From a bacterium (lineage in GTDB: Bacteria; Hydrothermota; DG-26; JAUXAN01), in the NCBI GenBank assembly GCA_030619885.1, contig JAUXAN010000015.1, positions 1 to 50,650 of the forward strand: a stretch of 50,650 nt of DNA, given 5' to 3'. A model generated the notes under the pieces. That model made no database searches. It was not told the origin of the DNA and was given only the letters and a program-made list of their open reading frames with translations. The position numbers were made by a program, and so were the translations under genes. Positions 16,264 through 23,477 of this stretch are shown here, one piece after another (the first letter of the stretch is position 1; every line of letters starts with the position of its first letter).

Positions 16264-16716
16264 CTATGCCTTTATTTTAAGCTCCTTCCTGAGCCCTGTC
16301 AAGTCTTCCTTGACTAAAATTTCAGCACTCTCAGGTCTAAAATATTGAGATGCTGGTCTACCAAGCCAGTGAGGTTTTCGCCCCGGTCCTATTCTATAAA
16401 GACTTAGATACCGGGCAGTTTCACTAGCATTTCGTAATTTCCTAAAACTCTTAAAAGCACTCCTGTTTAAATTCCTCTCTACTATTCTTTCCCGCCAAGC
16501 ATGGGGAGTGAATTGGAGTTTGCCATCCATTCCCACAGGTATGCTTGTTTCGGTATGTTTTTCTCTTCGGTTGAATAACCAGCTTTCCAGATAATGAATA
16601 GCAGCATAAAAAGCCGCAGTGATTCCCCAGTCGTGATAAGGGGGGTCTTTAATCAGCCTATTTGCCACTTCCTCATTATGTTTTGCCTGAGATAAATGTA
16701 CTGCATAATCAGCCAT
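16264..16716 (-). CDS. HEPN-domain protein
   Basis: The 150-residue protein starts MADYAVHLSQAKHNEEVANR and has WGITAAFYAAIHYLESWLF (residues ~30-50) followed by RKLRNASETARYLSLY. This is the arrangement of HEPN-type proteins in which a tyrosine-rich helix-pair packs as a bundle. ATG 16716 has cgaggtaaat before it and follows the upstream stop by two bases, so it is preferred over an in-frame ATG at 16737. A canonical R-x4-6-H is not obvious in the last helix. Third gene of a three-gene cassette; likely nucleic-acid or nucleotide related, but the function is not known. Confidence 0.7.
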   Translation of the reverse strand: MADYAVHLSQAKHNEEVANRLIKDPPYHDWGITAAFYAAIHYLESWLFNRREKHTETSIPVGMDGKLQFTPHAWRERIVERNLNRSAFKSFRKLRNASETARYLSLYRIGPGRKPHWLGRPASQYFRPESAEILVKEDLTGLRKELKIKA

Positions 16717-16718
16717 AT

Positions 16719-17312
16719 TTACCTCGAGTAGATGCACTGAGCTCTTGGGTGAATAAAGTCTTCTTTTCCTGATATCCCAGCAGGTGGATAGAAAAATTCA
16801 AAAACTATCTCTGGATATCTTTTCCTAATATCATATTCAATATCGAGAAGAATATCCATCAGATCGCTCTCATATTGGACGATAGAAAGTAGTATCTGAA
16901 TTTGTAATTCCTCCCTATATTTCTGAATATAAATAGATTGGACCTTTTCAATCTGGCTAAATTCGCTTGCAATAGCAAGTAATGCTTCCTGTTCTAATTC
17001 TTTGGGTTCTTTTTCCCTCTTAAGCCAAGATCTTAAAATGTCGCTTATATTGTAGAACTCCCGATAGTCAATCGGAATTTCAATAATCTGGGTTTCGATT
17101 TCTTCCTCTGAAAGAAAAGCATATGGAATGTAAGCAAGATCATGCAGCAATATGGCGTAGAGAAGTACAAGTTCGAATTGATCAGGAACTTGTGCTCCTT
17201 TGAATGGATGCAACATTTCTTCTAATTTTTTAGAAGGCAAGGTTATTAAAGGCCGAGTTGTTGTAAAAGAAGATTCTCTTTTGATATTTAGCTCAGTTGA
17301 TATCGTAGCCAT
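16719..17312 (-). CDS. Hypothetical protein of the three-gene HEPN cassette
   Basis: The 197-residue protein is not recognised. It is largely alpha-helical (FELVLLYAILLHDLAYIPYA near 46-65, then an acidic helix-rich middle) with a C-terminal IRKRYPEIVFEFFYPPAG. That ending resembles the short strand segment of proteins describing ESDLMDILLDIEYDI... followed by EFFY. There is no nucleotidyltransferase GS-x-D motif, so it is not a MNT antitoxin. The start has ggaggaatgaacg before it and comes 3 bases after the previous stop; its own stop is 2 bases before the HEPN gene. The three products probably act together. Confidence 0.7.
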   Translation of the reverse strand: MATISTELNIKRESSFTTTRPLITLPSKKLEEMLHPFKGAQVPDQFELVLLYAILLHDLAYIPYAFLSEEEIETQIIEIPIDYREFYNISDILRSWLKREKEPKELEQEALLAIASEFSQIEKVQSIYIQKYREELQIQILLSIVQYESDLMDILLDIEYDIRKRYPEIVFEFFYPPAGISGKEDFIHPRAQCIYSR

Positions 17313-17315
17313 CGT

Positions 17316-18020
17316 TCATTCCTCCATCCTTTTTAAATGTTTATCAATTATATCATTCATCATCCTGTTGCTTTCACTCAAGAACTCTTGCAATAATTCT
17401 TGATTAAATTTATACTTCTCTTCAGCCAGTGTATTTATATCAATATGAAACGTAATAAGTCTATTTTGTTCAGGTTCGGAAATTTTGCGGGCTGATTTAA
17501 TCCGTGTCCAGTTATTTACCTTCAACCCCGCAACCAACTCTTTTGTCAGAAAGTGCAGTTCTAATTCGTAAGGATTACTTATGGAAGTCTCTTTACGGAT
17601 ATACTTTGACAATAGATGCTCTGCAGCTGGAGTCTTTTCTAATTCTATAATCCAGTTAGCTACTATAGCGGCTCTTGTGAATTGAGAATGAATATCCTCT
17701 TTAAAGTATTGGAAAACCTTTATAAATGTTTTGAAGAGCCCGGAAACGGGAAACTCGGCTCTTTGTTCATCCTTTTTGCTACGAAATATAAAATCAAGCC
17801 TATTTTTAGCAATTGTCAAATTATACCGTTCATCTTTAGATTTCAGTTGCATTCTGGGAATCTCTAAAGGGGCGTCATCGGGTATTGGCAGTATTATAGG
17901 ATCTCCATCGAAGATGCCAGATAAACTATCATTAAGCATATTTGCAGTTTTCAATTTATCAACCACTATAATTCCTGGACTGAATAATACTAATTGTATA
18001 TGGTCAAGTCTCATATTCAT
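17316..18020 (-). CDS. Hypothetical protein, first gene of the HEPN cassette
   Basis: The 234-residue protein is not recognised by name. It is alpha/beta with an early strand pair (HIQLVLFSPGIIVVDKL), a DPIILPIPDDAPLEIPRMQL stretch (residues ~40-59) and RYNLTIAKNRLDFIF, then a helical C-terminal half. The start is taken as ATG 18020 because gaagggagaagtatt lies directly before it; a longer in-frame start at 18056 has no such site. Two leftward promoters, 18140-18167 and 18232-18259, lie upstream. Cytoplasmic; no membrane segment. Confidence 0.7.
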   Translation of the reverse strand: MNMRLDHIQLVLFSPGIIVVDKLKTANMLNDSLSGIFDGDPIILPIPDDAPLEIPRMQLKSKDERYNLTIAKNRLDFIFRSKKDEQRAEFPVSGLFKTFIKVFQYFKEDIHSQFTRAAIVANWIIELEKTPAAEHLLSKYIRKETSISNPYELELHFLTKELVAGLKVNNWTRIKSARKISEPEQNRLITFHIDINTLAEEKYKFNQELLQEFLSESNRMMNDIIDKHLKRMEE

Positions 18021-18139
18021 AATACTTCTCCCTTCTTTACAAAACCGAGGAGGCAATAACTATCAGGATAACCGTTAAGCCGTAAATTATGAACTTTAGA
18101 CTAAAGATTTCCTTCATTTCTCTCCCTTACATATTCCCT

Positions 18140-18167
18140 ATTTTAACTAAAACTATCTCTTTGTCAA
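18140..18167 (-). promoter_or_regulatory. Promoter of the three-gene HEPN cassette
   Basis: Minus strand TTGACA (18167-18162), 16-bp spacer, TAAAAT (18145-18140). The leader to the ATG at 18020 is about 113 nt. Confidence 0.55.
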
Positions 18168-18231
18168 CCCCCTTTCTGAACTGCTATTTTCGCAAGCCAA
18201 TAAAATTTCTTATTCTTTACCATCGGTTGTC

Positions 18232-18259
18232 ATTTTACAATAAAATTTTATACAGTCAA
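18232..18259 (-). promoter_or_regulatory. Leftward promoter in the divergent element (copy 2)
   Basis: Minus strand TTGACT (18259-18254), 16-bp spacer, TAAAAT (18237-18232), identical in position to that of copy 1. Confidence 0.6.
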
Positions 18260-18282
18260 GATAAAAAATTCAAAAATTTCTC

Positions 18283-18311
18283 TTGACGGGCGGTGTTTTA
18301 TTTTGTATAGT
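18283..18311 (+). promoter_or_regulatory. Rightward promoter in the divergent element (copy 2)
   Basis: TTGACG (18283-18288), 17-bp spacer, TATAGT (18306-18311), upstream of the ORF6N gene. Confidence 0.6.
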
Positions 18312-18331
18312 TTTGACAGATTTTATAAGAA

Positions 18332-18442
18332 ATGGATGAATACATTATGATTACTAACTCTATCGATTTTTCAAGGAGGATTATTGAGCATGGTATTATT
18401 CAATTTTTGTCTGTATTAAAAAGAGTGAATTGGGGGCAATAG
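18332..18442 (+). CDS. Possible short leader ORF before the ORF6N gene
   Basis: A 36-codon frame (MDEYIMITNSIDFSRR.., ending NWGQ) starts ~20 bp after the promoter and stops with TAG exactly before the ATG at 18443. The tight abutment could couple translation. The first codons fall in the repeated element, and no ribosome site is clear, so it may be chance. Confidence 0.25.
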   Translation: MDEYIMITNSIDFSRRIIEHGIIQFLSVLKRVNWGQ

Positions 18443-18961
18443 ATGAAAGATAAAACAAAATCATTAATACCTCAAGAAACTATAGAAAACAAAATACTCT
18501 TAATAAGAGACCAAAAAGTAATGCTTGACAGAGACTTGGCAAAACTTTATGGAGTAGCGACAAAGGTGCTCAAGCAGGCAGTAAAAAGGAATATTGAACG
18601 GTTTCCAGAGGATTTTATGTTTCAATTGAGCAAAAAGGAGTTTGAAGATTGGAGGTCACAATTTGTGACCTCCAATTCTGGTGACAAAATGGGATTAAGA
18701 TATATGCCTTATGCTTTTACTCAGGAAGGTGTAGCCATGCTCTCAAGTGTACTGAAAAGCAAAAGAGCAATTCAGGTTAATATTCAAATAATGCGAGTAT
18801 TTGTAAAATTAAGACAAGTATTAGCAACTCACAAAGACATACTACGGAAGATTCAGGAACATGACCAGCAAATTAAACGGATATTTGAAATTTTGAGAGG
18901 ACTACTGACTATGCCAGAAAGGCCAAAACATAAAATTGGTTTTATCAAAGATACTAACTAA
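18443..18961 (+). CDS. ORF6N-domain DNA-binding protein
   Basis: The 172-residue protein has the ORF6N/KilA-N-like domain: KILLIRDQKVMLDRDLAKLY (residues ~14-33), KRNIERFPEDFMFQLSKKEF, and YAFTQEGVAMLSSVLKS, all conserved landmarks. The C-terminal ~60 residues form a coiled coil. Such proteins come from phage and mobile islands and are thought to bind DNA; the usual role is unknown. The weak ribosome site (tgggggcaat) may rely on coupling to the short ORF ahead. The gene contains a 29-bp palindrome (18648-18676) in the codons for DWRSQFVTSN. Confidence 0.85.
   Translation: MKDKTKSLIPQETIENKILLIRDQKVMLDRDLAKLYGVATKVLKQAVKRNIERFPEDFMFQLSKKEFEDWRSQFVTSNSGDKMGLRYMPYAFTQEGVAMLSSVLKSKRAIQVNIQIMRVFVKLRQVLATHKDILRKIQEHDQQIKRIFEILRGLLTMPERPKHKIGFIKDTN
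18648..18676. repeat. 29-bp palindrome inside the ORF6N gene
   Basis: attggaggtcacaa and ttgtgacctccaat, 14-bp perfect arms around one T. It would fold into a strong hairpin in the mRNA. Confidence 0.8.
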
Positions 18962-19032
18962 TGAGGATATTTGTATTGTATGCATATCTTGACATCTGAC
19001 AAAAAACATTACGAAAAATCTGGGAGCAGGGC

Positions 19033-19224
19033 ATGACAGTTAAAGTTGAACAAAAACCATTTATTGACCTTGTTGATAAGATTCTTACAATAACAAAGGA
19101 CCTGTCTGCGTGCGGACACGCACAGGTAGGTGACGATTATCTTGATAATCCCGAGATGCTGAAACGAGTTCAGCAGGCAAAAATCAAAGAATATCAAAGG
19201 GAAAAATGGGGACGGTACTTTTAA
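19033..19224 (+). pseudogene. C-terminal relic of a type IIG/TaqI-like restriction-modification enzyme
   Basis: PFIDLVDKILTITKD followed by DDYLDNPEMLKRVQQAKIKE is the ending typical of Eco57I/TaqI-like methylase-specificity proteins (PFI-LVDxIL ... YLxNP). Only this 63-residue tail is present; the methyltransferase and target-recognition parts are absent. A short hairpin (cctgtctgcgtgcggacacg then cacagg, 19100-19126) is inserted in frame in the middle. It probably does not make a working enzyme. Confidence 0.55.
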
Positions 19225-19261
19225 TGTCAAGAACCAAAATAGACACAGTGGTGAAAAAACT

Positions 19262-20092
19262 ATGGAATATAAAATAATAACTCCAGACGATTCTAAATAT
19301 CCGCAAAAACTTATTAAAAGACTTGGGAATAAATGTCCCGATAGAATTTACTACAGTGGTCCGTTGAAACTCCTTGACCATTTTACTATGGCTGTGATTT
19401 GTTCAGATAAAAGTGGTGGGACTGCACTGCTTGAGACAAACCAGGTCCTTTTTACAGTGCGAGAATACCAGATGAATTATATTGGTGGTTGGCATTCGGT
19501 AATAGAGACCGAGATTTTTAGACTGAGTTTATTCAGAAAAAACACAACAACAACTCTCTTTTCGGCAAAAGGGCTAAATAAAGAGACATTCGAATCTTTT
19601 TTAAAAGACAGATTTTATCCGCCATTACATGAATTTCCCGAAAGAGACGAGTATTTTAGACGGGCTAAAAATGGTGAGTTATTAATGCTTTCTGTCAGTG
19701 ACCCAGACGAGACAAGACAGTTGCGAAAGAATATAATGGAGAGGAATTGGCTTTCTTGTGTTCTTGCTGACATTGTTTTTGTCCCGTATGGACCAAAAGG
19801 CTCAAAAACTTATACTATGGCAAAAATAATTCTCAAGGCAAATATACCTGCGTTTACAATTGACAGTGATGAATGCAAAGACCTTCACGAACTTGGTATT
19901 CCTGGTTTTAATCGTAAAACCGTCAAGGCTTTTCTCGAAGACAATGGTGCAAAACCTGCAACCTCACAGAATGAGATAAGGAAATCTGTGGATGTGTATA
20001 AGGGCTCCAGAAATCAGCAACTATCCTTTGTAAAGGAACCTACCCAAACAAAACTGAAATTTAAAGAGAACAGTAAAGACGATGATTCGTAA
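19262..20092 (+). CDS. DprA/SLOG-like Rossmann-fold protein
   Basis: The 276-residue protein begins with DSKYPQKLIKRLGNKCPDRI and YYSGPLKLLD, the typical entry of DprA-like (SMF) domains. FTMAVICSDKSGG and a later VLADIVFVPYGPKGSKTYTMA match the alternating beta/alpha pattern of the SLOG fold. The usual GSR/SGxA signature of DprA is altered, so it is a divergent member that may bind a nucleotide or nucleic acid rather than load RecA. The C-terminal ~50 residues are polar and disordered-looking. It follows a restriction-enzyme relic, in line with a defence-related origin. There is no strong ribosome site (ggtgaaaaaact). Confidence 0.6.
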   Translation: MEYKIITPDDSKYPQKLIKRLGNKCPDRIYYSGPLKLLDHFTMAVICSDKSGGTALLETNQVLFTVREYQMNYIGGWHSVIETEIFRLSLFRKNTTTTLFSAKGLNKETFESFLKDRFYPPLHEFPERDEYFRRAKNGELLMLSVSDPDETRQLRKNIMERNWLSCVLADIVFVPYGPKGSKTYTMAKIILKANIPAFTIDSDECKDLHELGIPGFNRKTVKAFLEDNGAKPATSQNEIRKSVDVYKGSRNQQLSFVKEPTQTKLKFKENSKDDDS

Positions 20093-20124
20093 GCCTAGAG
20101 AAATGGATTTAGACTTTATTAAAG

Positions 20125-20706
20125 ATGTTTAAGAAAATTTTTAGAATTTTATTTGAAGTAGTTAAACAATATACATCGATTTTAGGATTTCTCCAATTTA
20201 TCATAAGTTTGTTCTGGCAAAAATATACAATTGCAAACGCCCTTTATGTATTGCTCGCTCTATTGTTTGTCTCTGCGATTTGTGTGATTTATAAAAAAGA
20301 ACATATTCCAGATTTAGAAATATTCATAAAGCAAAAAAGTGAAATTGCCAGAAACAAGGTCTATATTTCGGAAGCAAAAGGGAGTAATGTGCCAGTAGTT
20401 GTATACTTGAATAATAAATCCAATATAAGTATAAAAAATCTTAGATTAGATTTGGAGATATCGGCAGATATCATGTATAATTCAATTTGGTCAGAAAATT
20501 CAAATCTCCGATGGAAAAGACCTGCAAGTAATATATCTAATTTGTCTGTAGAGAACTATGAAATACCTCCTAAAAAAACGAATGAAATAATTGGAAGATT
20601 TAGTTTTAAAAAACGAAGTGAATTAGGGACTATTAAAATAAATTATGAAATAAGCAGTGAAACTTTGCCTGCAATTGGAAAAAGTTTTAAAGTTAAATTA
20701 GTGTAA
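20125..20706 (+). CDS. Membrane-anchored hypothetical protein
   Basis: The 193-residue protein has two hydrophobic segments near residues 16-32 and 36-56, then a ~135-residue soluble domain rich in beta strands (NKVYISEAKG, VPVVVYLNNKSN, LRLDLEISADI) that resembles an Ig- or CARDB-like fold. It has no recognised family. It starts 32 bp after the DprA-like gene and may share its transcript. The role is unknown; the small membrane hairpin plus sensor-like domain would fit the effector or anchor of a defence cassette, which is only a guess. Confidence 0.6.
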   Translation: MFKKIFRILFEVVKQYTSILGFLQFIISLFWQKYTIANALYVLLALLFVSAICVIYKKEHIPDLEIFIKQKSEIARNKVYISEAKGSNVPVVVYLNNKSNISIKNLRLDLEISADIMYNSIWSENSNLRWKRPASNISNLSVENYEIPPKKTNEIIGRFSFKKRSELGTIKINYEISSETLPAIGKSFKVKLV

Positions 20707-20789
20707 TGTCCCCAATTTAAACCTTTGCGTTAATCTGGAAAATCCCAATATTACCAAATCCAAAGTAAATTCCAGTTATCGTTTTTCTC

Positions 20790-20817
20790 TTGACTCGGTG
20801 ACTTTTTCTTGTAAAAT
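20790..20817 (+). promoter_or_regulatory. Promoter of the DUF3800 gene
   Basis: TTGACT (20790-20795), 16-bp spacer, TAAAAT (20812-20817). Its spacer begins cggtgactt, like the one at 25433 (tggtgactt). The leader to the ATG is about 78 nt. Confidence 0.6.
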
Positions 20818-20901
20818 TAGCCCCGTGATAGTGGGAAAATGGAGGCAGTTTCCATTTTTTAAAATAGAAATAAATTATAAAATATTGATAAATTTTATAA
20901 T

Positions 20902-21651
20902 ATGGTAATATATTTAGATGAATCTTATGACCAACCGGATAAAAGGTTTCTGTTATTGGGTTTATTATTTTGTCCTTCTAAGAAATTGCATCGCAAACTT
21001 ACAACAATTCATAGTCACAAGCGTTTATTAGATAAACATAAAAACATAATTGAAACAAAATACAAAAATTGTTTCAGTAAACATAATTTTACTGTATGTT
21101 TAGAATCTATTGATGCCTTTTTTAAATCTGATAGCTGGTTTTGTGCTATAGTTGTTGATACCAAATCTATAAAATTTGACCTCAATTATTTTGGTAAACC
21201 ATATGAACCAGATTCCATTAAAAAAGCCAGAGTCTATAAAAAATTTACTGAATTAATCTTATCACATAATACAAAAAGAGTTACTAATGCAGTTCTTCTT
21301 GTTGATGAGTTGGCTCGTTGTAATTACGACCGTTTTATAGAGCTCATACGCGAATCTTTTTGTGTTGTGGGCGAAAGTTATAGTAAGGATAAAAAAGCAC
21401 CAACTCTAAGACATATTGGTTCGATAAAGTCAAGTTCACCCGAAAATATACGTTTGTGCCTTTGTGATTTATTGTTAGGATGTATTTTAAACAACAATTT
21501 ACCAACGAGAAATAGATGGAAAAATCAAATTAGGAAAGAACTAATAAAGAAACTTGGGGTAAAAGACTTGTTAGAACCTACATGGTCAAGTCAAAGAATT
21601 AAATCAACAATCATCAAAAAATTCAGAATTTGGTATTGGAAGCCAAAATAA
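20902..21651 (+). CDS. DUF3800 domain protein
   Basis: The 249-residue protein opens with VIYLDESYDQPDKRFLLLGL, the DES motif that starts DUF3800 proteins (RNase H-like fold), and has VLLVDELARCNYDRF near residues 132-146 and a late DLLLGCIL segment matching the C-terminal acidic site. Members are widespread in mobile and defence islands, and nuclease activity is suspected. The gene is A/T-rich compared with its neighbours. No ribosome site precedes the ATG. A predicted minus-strand small RNA runs into its 3' end. Confidence 0.75.
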   Translation: MVIYLDESYDQPDKRFLLLGLLFCPSKKLHRKLTTIHSHKRLLDKHKNIIETKYKNCFSKHNFTVCLESIDAFFKSDSWFCAIVVDTKSIKFDLNYFGKPYEPDSIKKARVYKKFTELILSHNTKRVTNAVLLVDELARCNYDRFIELIRESFCVVGESYSKDKKAPTLRHIGSIKSSSPENIRLCLCDLLLGCILNNNLPTRNRWKNQIRKELIKKLGVKDLLEPTWSSQRIKSTIIKKFRIWYWKPK

Positions 21652-21717
21652 AAAGGCTCAGGTTACTAAACCATCAACGATAATCGGTTACCGATACCTC
21701 CGGTTTATACCTAAGCC
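21645..21717 (-). ncRNA. Predicted small RNA, antisense to the end of the DUF3800 gene
   Basis: Read on the minus strand, 21717 begins GGCTTAGGT, which pairs with ACCTGAGCC at the other end (9 bp, one G-U). Inside these TAAACC pairs with GGTTTA, and ATCGGT/ACCGAT forms an inner hairpin. The outer stem is followed by TTTTTATTTT, a terminator-type U-run. A promoter (21724-21753) would start transcription right at 21717. No minus-strand gene lies nearby that would need this as a terminator. Confidence 0.45.
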
Positions 21718-21723
21718 ATTTAT

Positions 21724-21753
21724 AACATAACATATTTACTCTAATCTTGTCAA
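21724..21753 (-). promoter_or_regulatory. Promoter for the predicted small RNA
   Basis: Minus strand TTGACA (21753-21748), 18-bp spacer, TATGTT (21729-21724). The remaining sequence to 22000 is A/T-rich, with no gene seen. Confidence 0.45.
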
Positions 21754-22000
21754 GTATTTTTTTAGGGCTTTGCCGAATTTTATGCAAAAAATTGGGGTAA
21801 CTATTGTAAACCAAAGAGTTGCTGCATTTTTCCGTGTTTTAAGGAAATTTACCATCTAAAGGATAGAGAATTTGAGGGTTGGGCTTTTATAATTTGATTT
21901 TTTCTTGTTTTTCAGATTTTGCAATTTCTTTTTAATTGAGGTTCTTTTAATCTCTCCCTGGGAAATTGATTAGATTTTGGAGTTTACTTTCTAAAATGTC

Positions 22001-22029
22001 TTGACAAGACAACATCAAAAGTGTAGTAT
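22001..22029 (+). promoter_or_regulatory. Promoter of the radical SAM (SPL-like) gene
   Basis: TTGACA (22001-22006), 17-bp spacer, TAGTAT (22024-22029), giving a ~29-nt leader. Confidence 0.7.
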
Positions 22030-22065
22030 AGTGTAGTAAATTAAACTATACAATTATACACTATA
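22027..22065. promoter_or_regulatory. Hyphenated palindrome spanning -10 box to start codon
   Basis: tatagtgta (22027-22035) and tacactata (22057-22065) are exact reverse complements 21 bp apart. The left arm overlaps the -10 hexamer and the right arm runs into the ATG at 22065. It may be an operator or an mRNA hairpin that hides the start. Confidence 0.5.
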
Positions 22066-23033
22066 TGCCTCCAAACAGCAAACTTAAATATCAAAAATAT
22101 CGGCTGCTAAATAATAATGTAAAAACTCTAGTCCAGAAAGTTAACGATGGTTCCATTATTACTCGCTTTGATAAGACACCTTTGCCTGAAAAACCTACTG
22201 ATGTGATATGTCCTCATTTTCTCGAACTAAAATGGGCTTATGGCTGCCCTTACGACTGCGCCTGGTGCTATTTGAAAGGCACATTTAGATTTCATAAAAA
22301 TAAAATTATGCCTGGTTTTAAAGTTAAAGATTTTGATAAAATAAGATTACATACCGAAGGATTTCTTGATAAAGTAAATGAGCCTGAGATTTTAAATACA
22401 GGTGAAATTGCTGATTCTCTTATGTATGAAAATGGCAAATTGCCATTCTCTAAATTTATAATTCCAATGTTTGAAAAACAAAAAAAACATAAAATATTAT
22501 TCGTTACAAAATCTGACAGAATTAAAAATCTTTTGGAGATAAATTCTCATCGTCAAGTTATTGTGAGTTTTAGTTTAAATGCTATCCCTGTAGCAGAGAG
22601 ATGGGAGAAAGGAGCGCCAAAAGTTTTAAATAGGATTGAGGCGGCAAGGAACTTGAGCAAGAAAAATTACGAAATTAGAATAAGAATAGACCCGATGGTA
22701 CCTGTGGAAGGTTGGCAAAAGTATTATAAGGAACTTGTTGATTTAATTTTTTCAAACTTTGTTCCAGAAAGGATAACCTTTGGTTCATTAAGAGGATTGC
22801 AAAGTACGCTCAATGGTACCAAAGATAACAGTTGGAAAGTTTATTTAAAAGAAACTTCAAGTTGGGGTAAAAAGATAGATTTTACAACGCGACTAAAGAT
22901 GTATTTAGACATCATCGAATATTTAAAGAAAAAATACAAGTATAATAAAATAGCGCTCTGTAAAGAAACCAAAGCAATGTGGCAGAAGTTAGGAATGAAC
23001 TATAAAAATATAAAATGCAATTGTATATGGTAA
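22065..23033 (+). CDS. Spore photoproduct lyase-like radical SAM protein
   Basis: The 322-residue protein has a CxxxCxxC cluster, YGCPYDCAWCYL (C61, C65, C68), then NTGEIADSLMY and later RIRIDPMVPVEGW, the layout of spore-photoproduct-lyase-family proteins (COG1533). True SPL repairs the spore photoproduct in DNA; here no spore genes are visible, so the substrate may be another nucleic acid lesion or modification. The nearest neighbours (DUF3800, ArsR-like) give no clear clue. There is no ribosome site: the leader is short and carries the hyphenated palindrome noted above, so expression may be tightly controlled. Confidence 0.8.
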   Translation: MPPNSKLKYQKYRLLNNNVKTLVQKVNDGSIITRFDKTPLPEKPTDVICPHFLELKWAYGCPYDCAWCYLKGTFRFHKNKIMPGFKVKDFDKIRLHTEGFLDKVNEPEILNTGEIADSLMYENGKLPFSKFIIPMFEKQKKHKILFVTKSDRIKNLLEINSHRQVIVSFSLNAIPVAERWEKGAPKVLNRIEAARNLSKKNYEIRIRIDPMVPVEGWQKYYKELVDLIFSNFVPERITFGSLRGLQSTLNGTKDNSWKVYLKETSSWGKKIDFTTRLKMYLDIIEYLKKKYKYNKIALCKETKAMWQKLGMNYKNIKCNCIW

Positions 23034-23100
23034 AAACTAATTAAATACAAACGAAGAATACATCCCAACAGTAAAAACTTTAAATCTTCAGAAATCTATT

Positions 23101-23429
23101 TCAAAAATTCGAATTTGTGGACAAGTAGAATTCTGACACCAAAATCTATAATTAGAGACATTTATTTTATTGTTTGAAAGAACATGAACAAATCCGATTT
23201 GTTTTGATGAAACTATTTCAGAAATTCGAATTTGTGAGTAAATGAATATTAACTTCTCTGGATCTAGTAGAATCAATTATAATAAACTAACATATGCCTT
23301 ATCACAATATTTCAAAAATTCGAATTTGTGGACAAATATAATATTGACTTCTTAGACTTTTTTGATTAAAATCAATTATGATAAATTAACATACGCATTT
23401 AATAATATTTCAGAAATTCGAATTTGTGA
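23101..23429. repeat. Array of four palindromic operator-like repeats
   Basis: tca(a/g)aaattcgaatttgtg occurs at 23101, 23218, 23312 and 23410. The core aaattcgaattt is a perfect palindrome, and the whole unit is nearly one. A variant, acaaatccgatttgt, lies at 23188. Spacings are 117, 94 and 98 bp. The sequence between the last copies is also similar (aatcaattat(a/g)ataaa, then taacata), so it is a degenerate ~95-bp tandem array. It ends 48 bp before the ArsR-like gene. Confidence 0.75.
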
Positions 23430-23477
23430 ACAAGTCATGATATGAATGAAATTCGCAAACTATGAGGAGGTGATTAA

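Larger units (their letters stand above)
18177..18340. repeat. Divergent-promoter repeat element, copy 2
   Basis: Second copy of the 15737-15900 element. It again lies between a leftward cassette (16264-18020) and a rightward gene (18443). Copy 2 lacks the palindromic insertion seen at 15896. Confidence 0.8.

Noticed and set aside
16719-17312. MNT-type antitoxin partner for the HEPN protein
   Set aside because: There is no GS-x10-D-x-D nucleotidyltransferase motif anywhere in the 197 residues.
23101-23429. CRISPR array
   Set aside because: The repeats are short palindromes with unequal 94-117 bp spacing, and the intervening sequences are themselves similar to each other, so they are not unique spacers. 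No cas gene is present.
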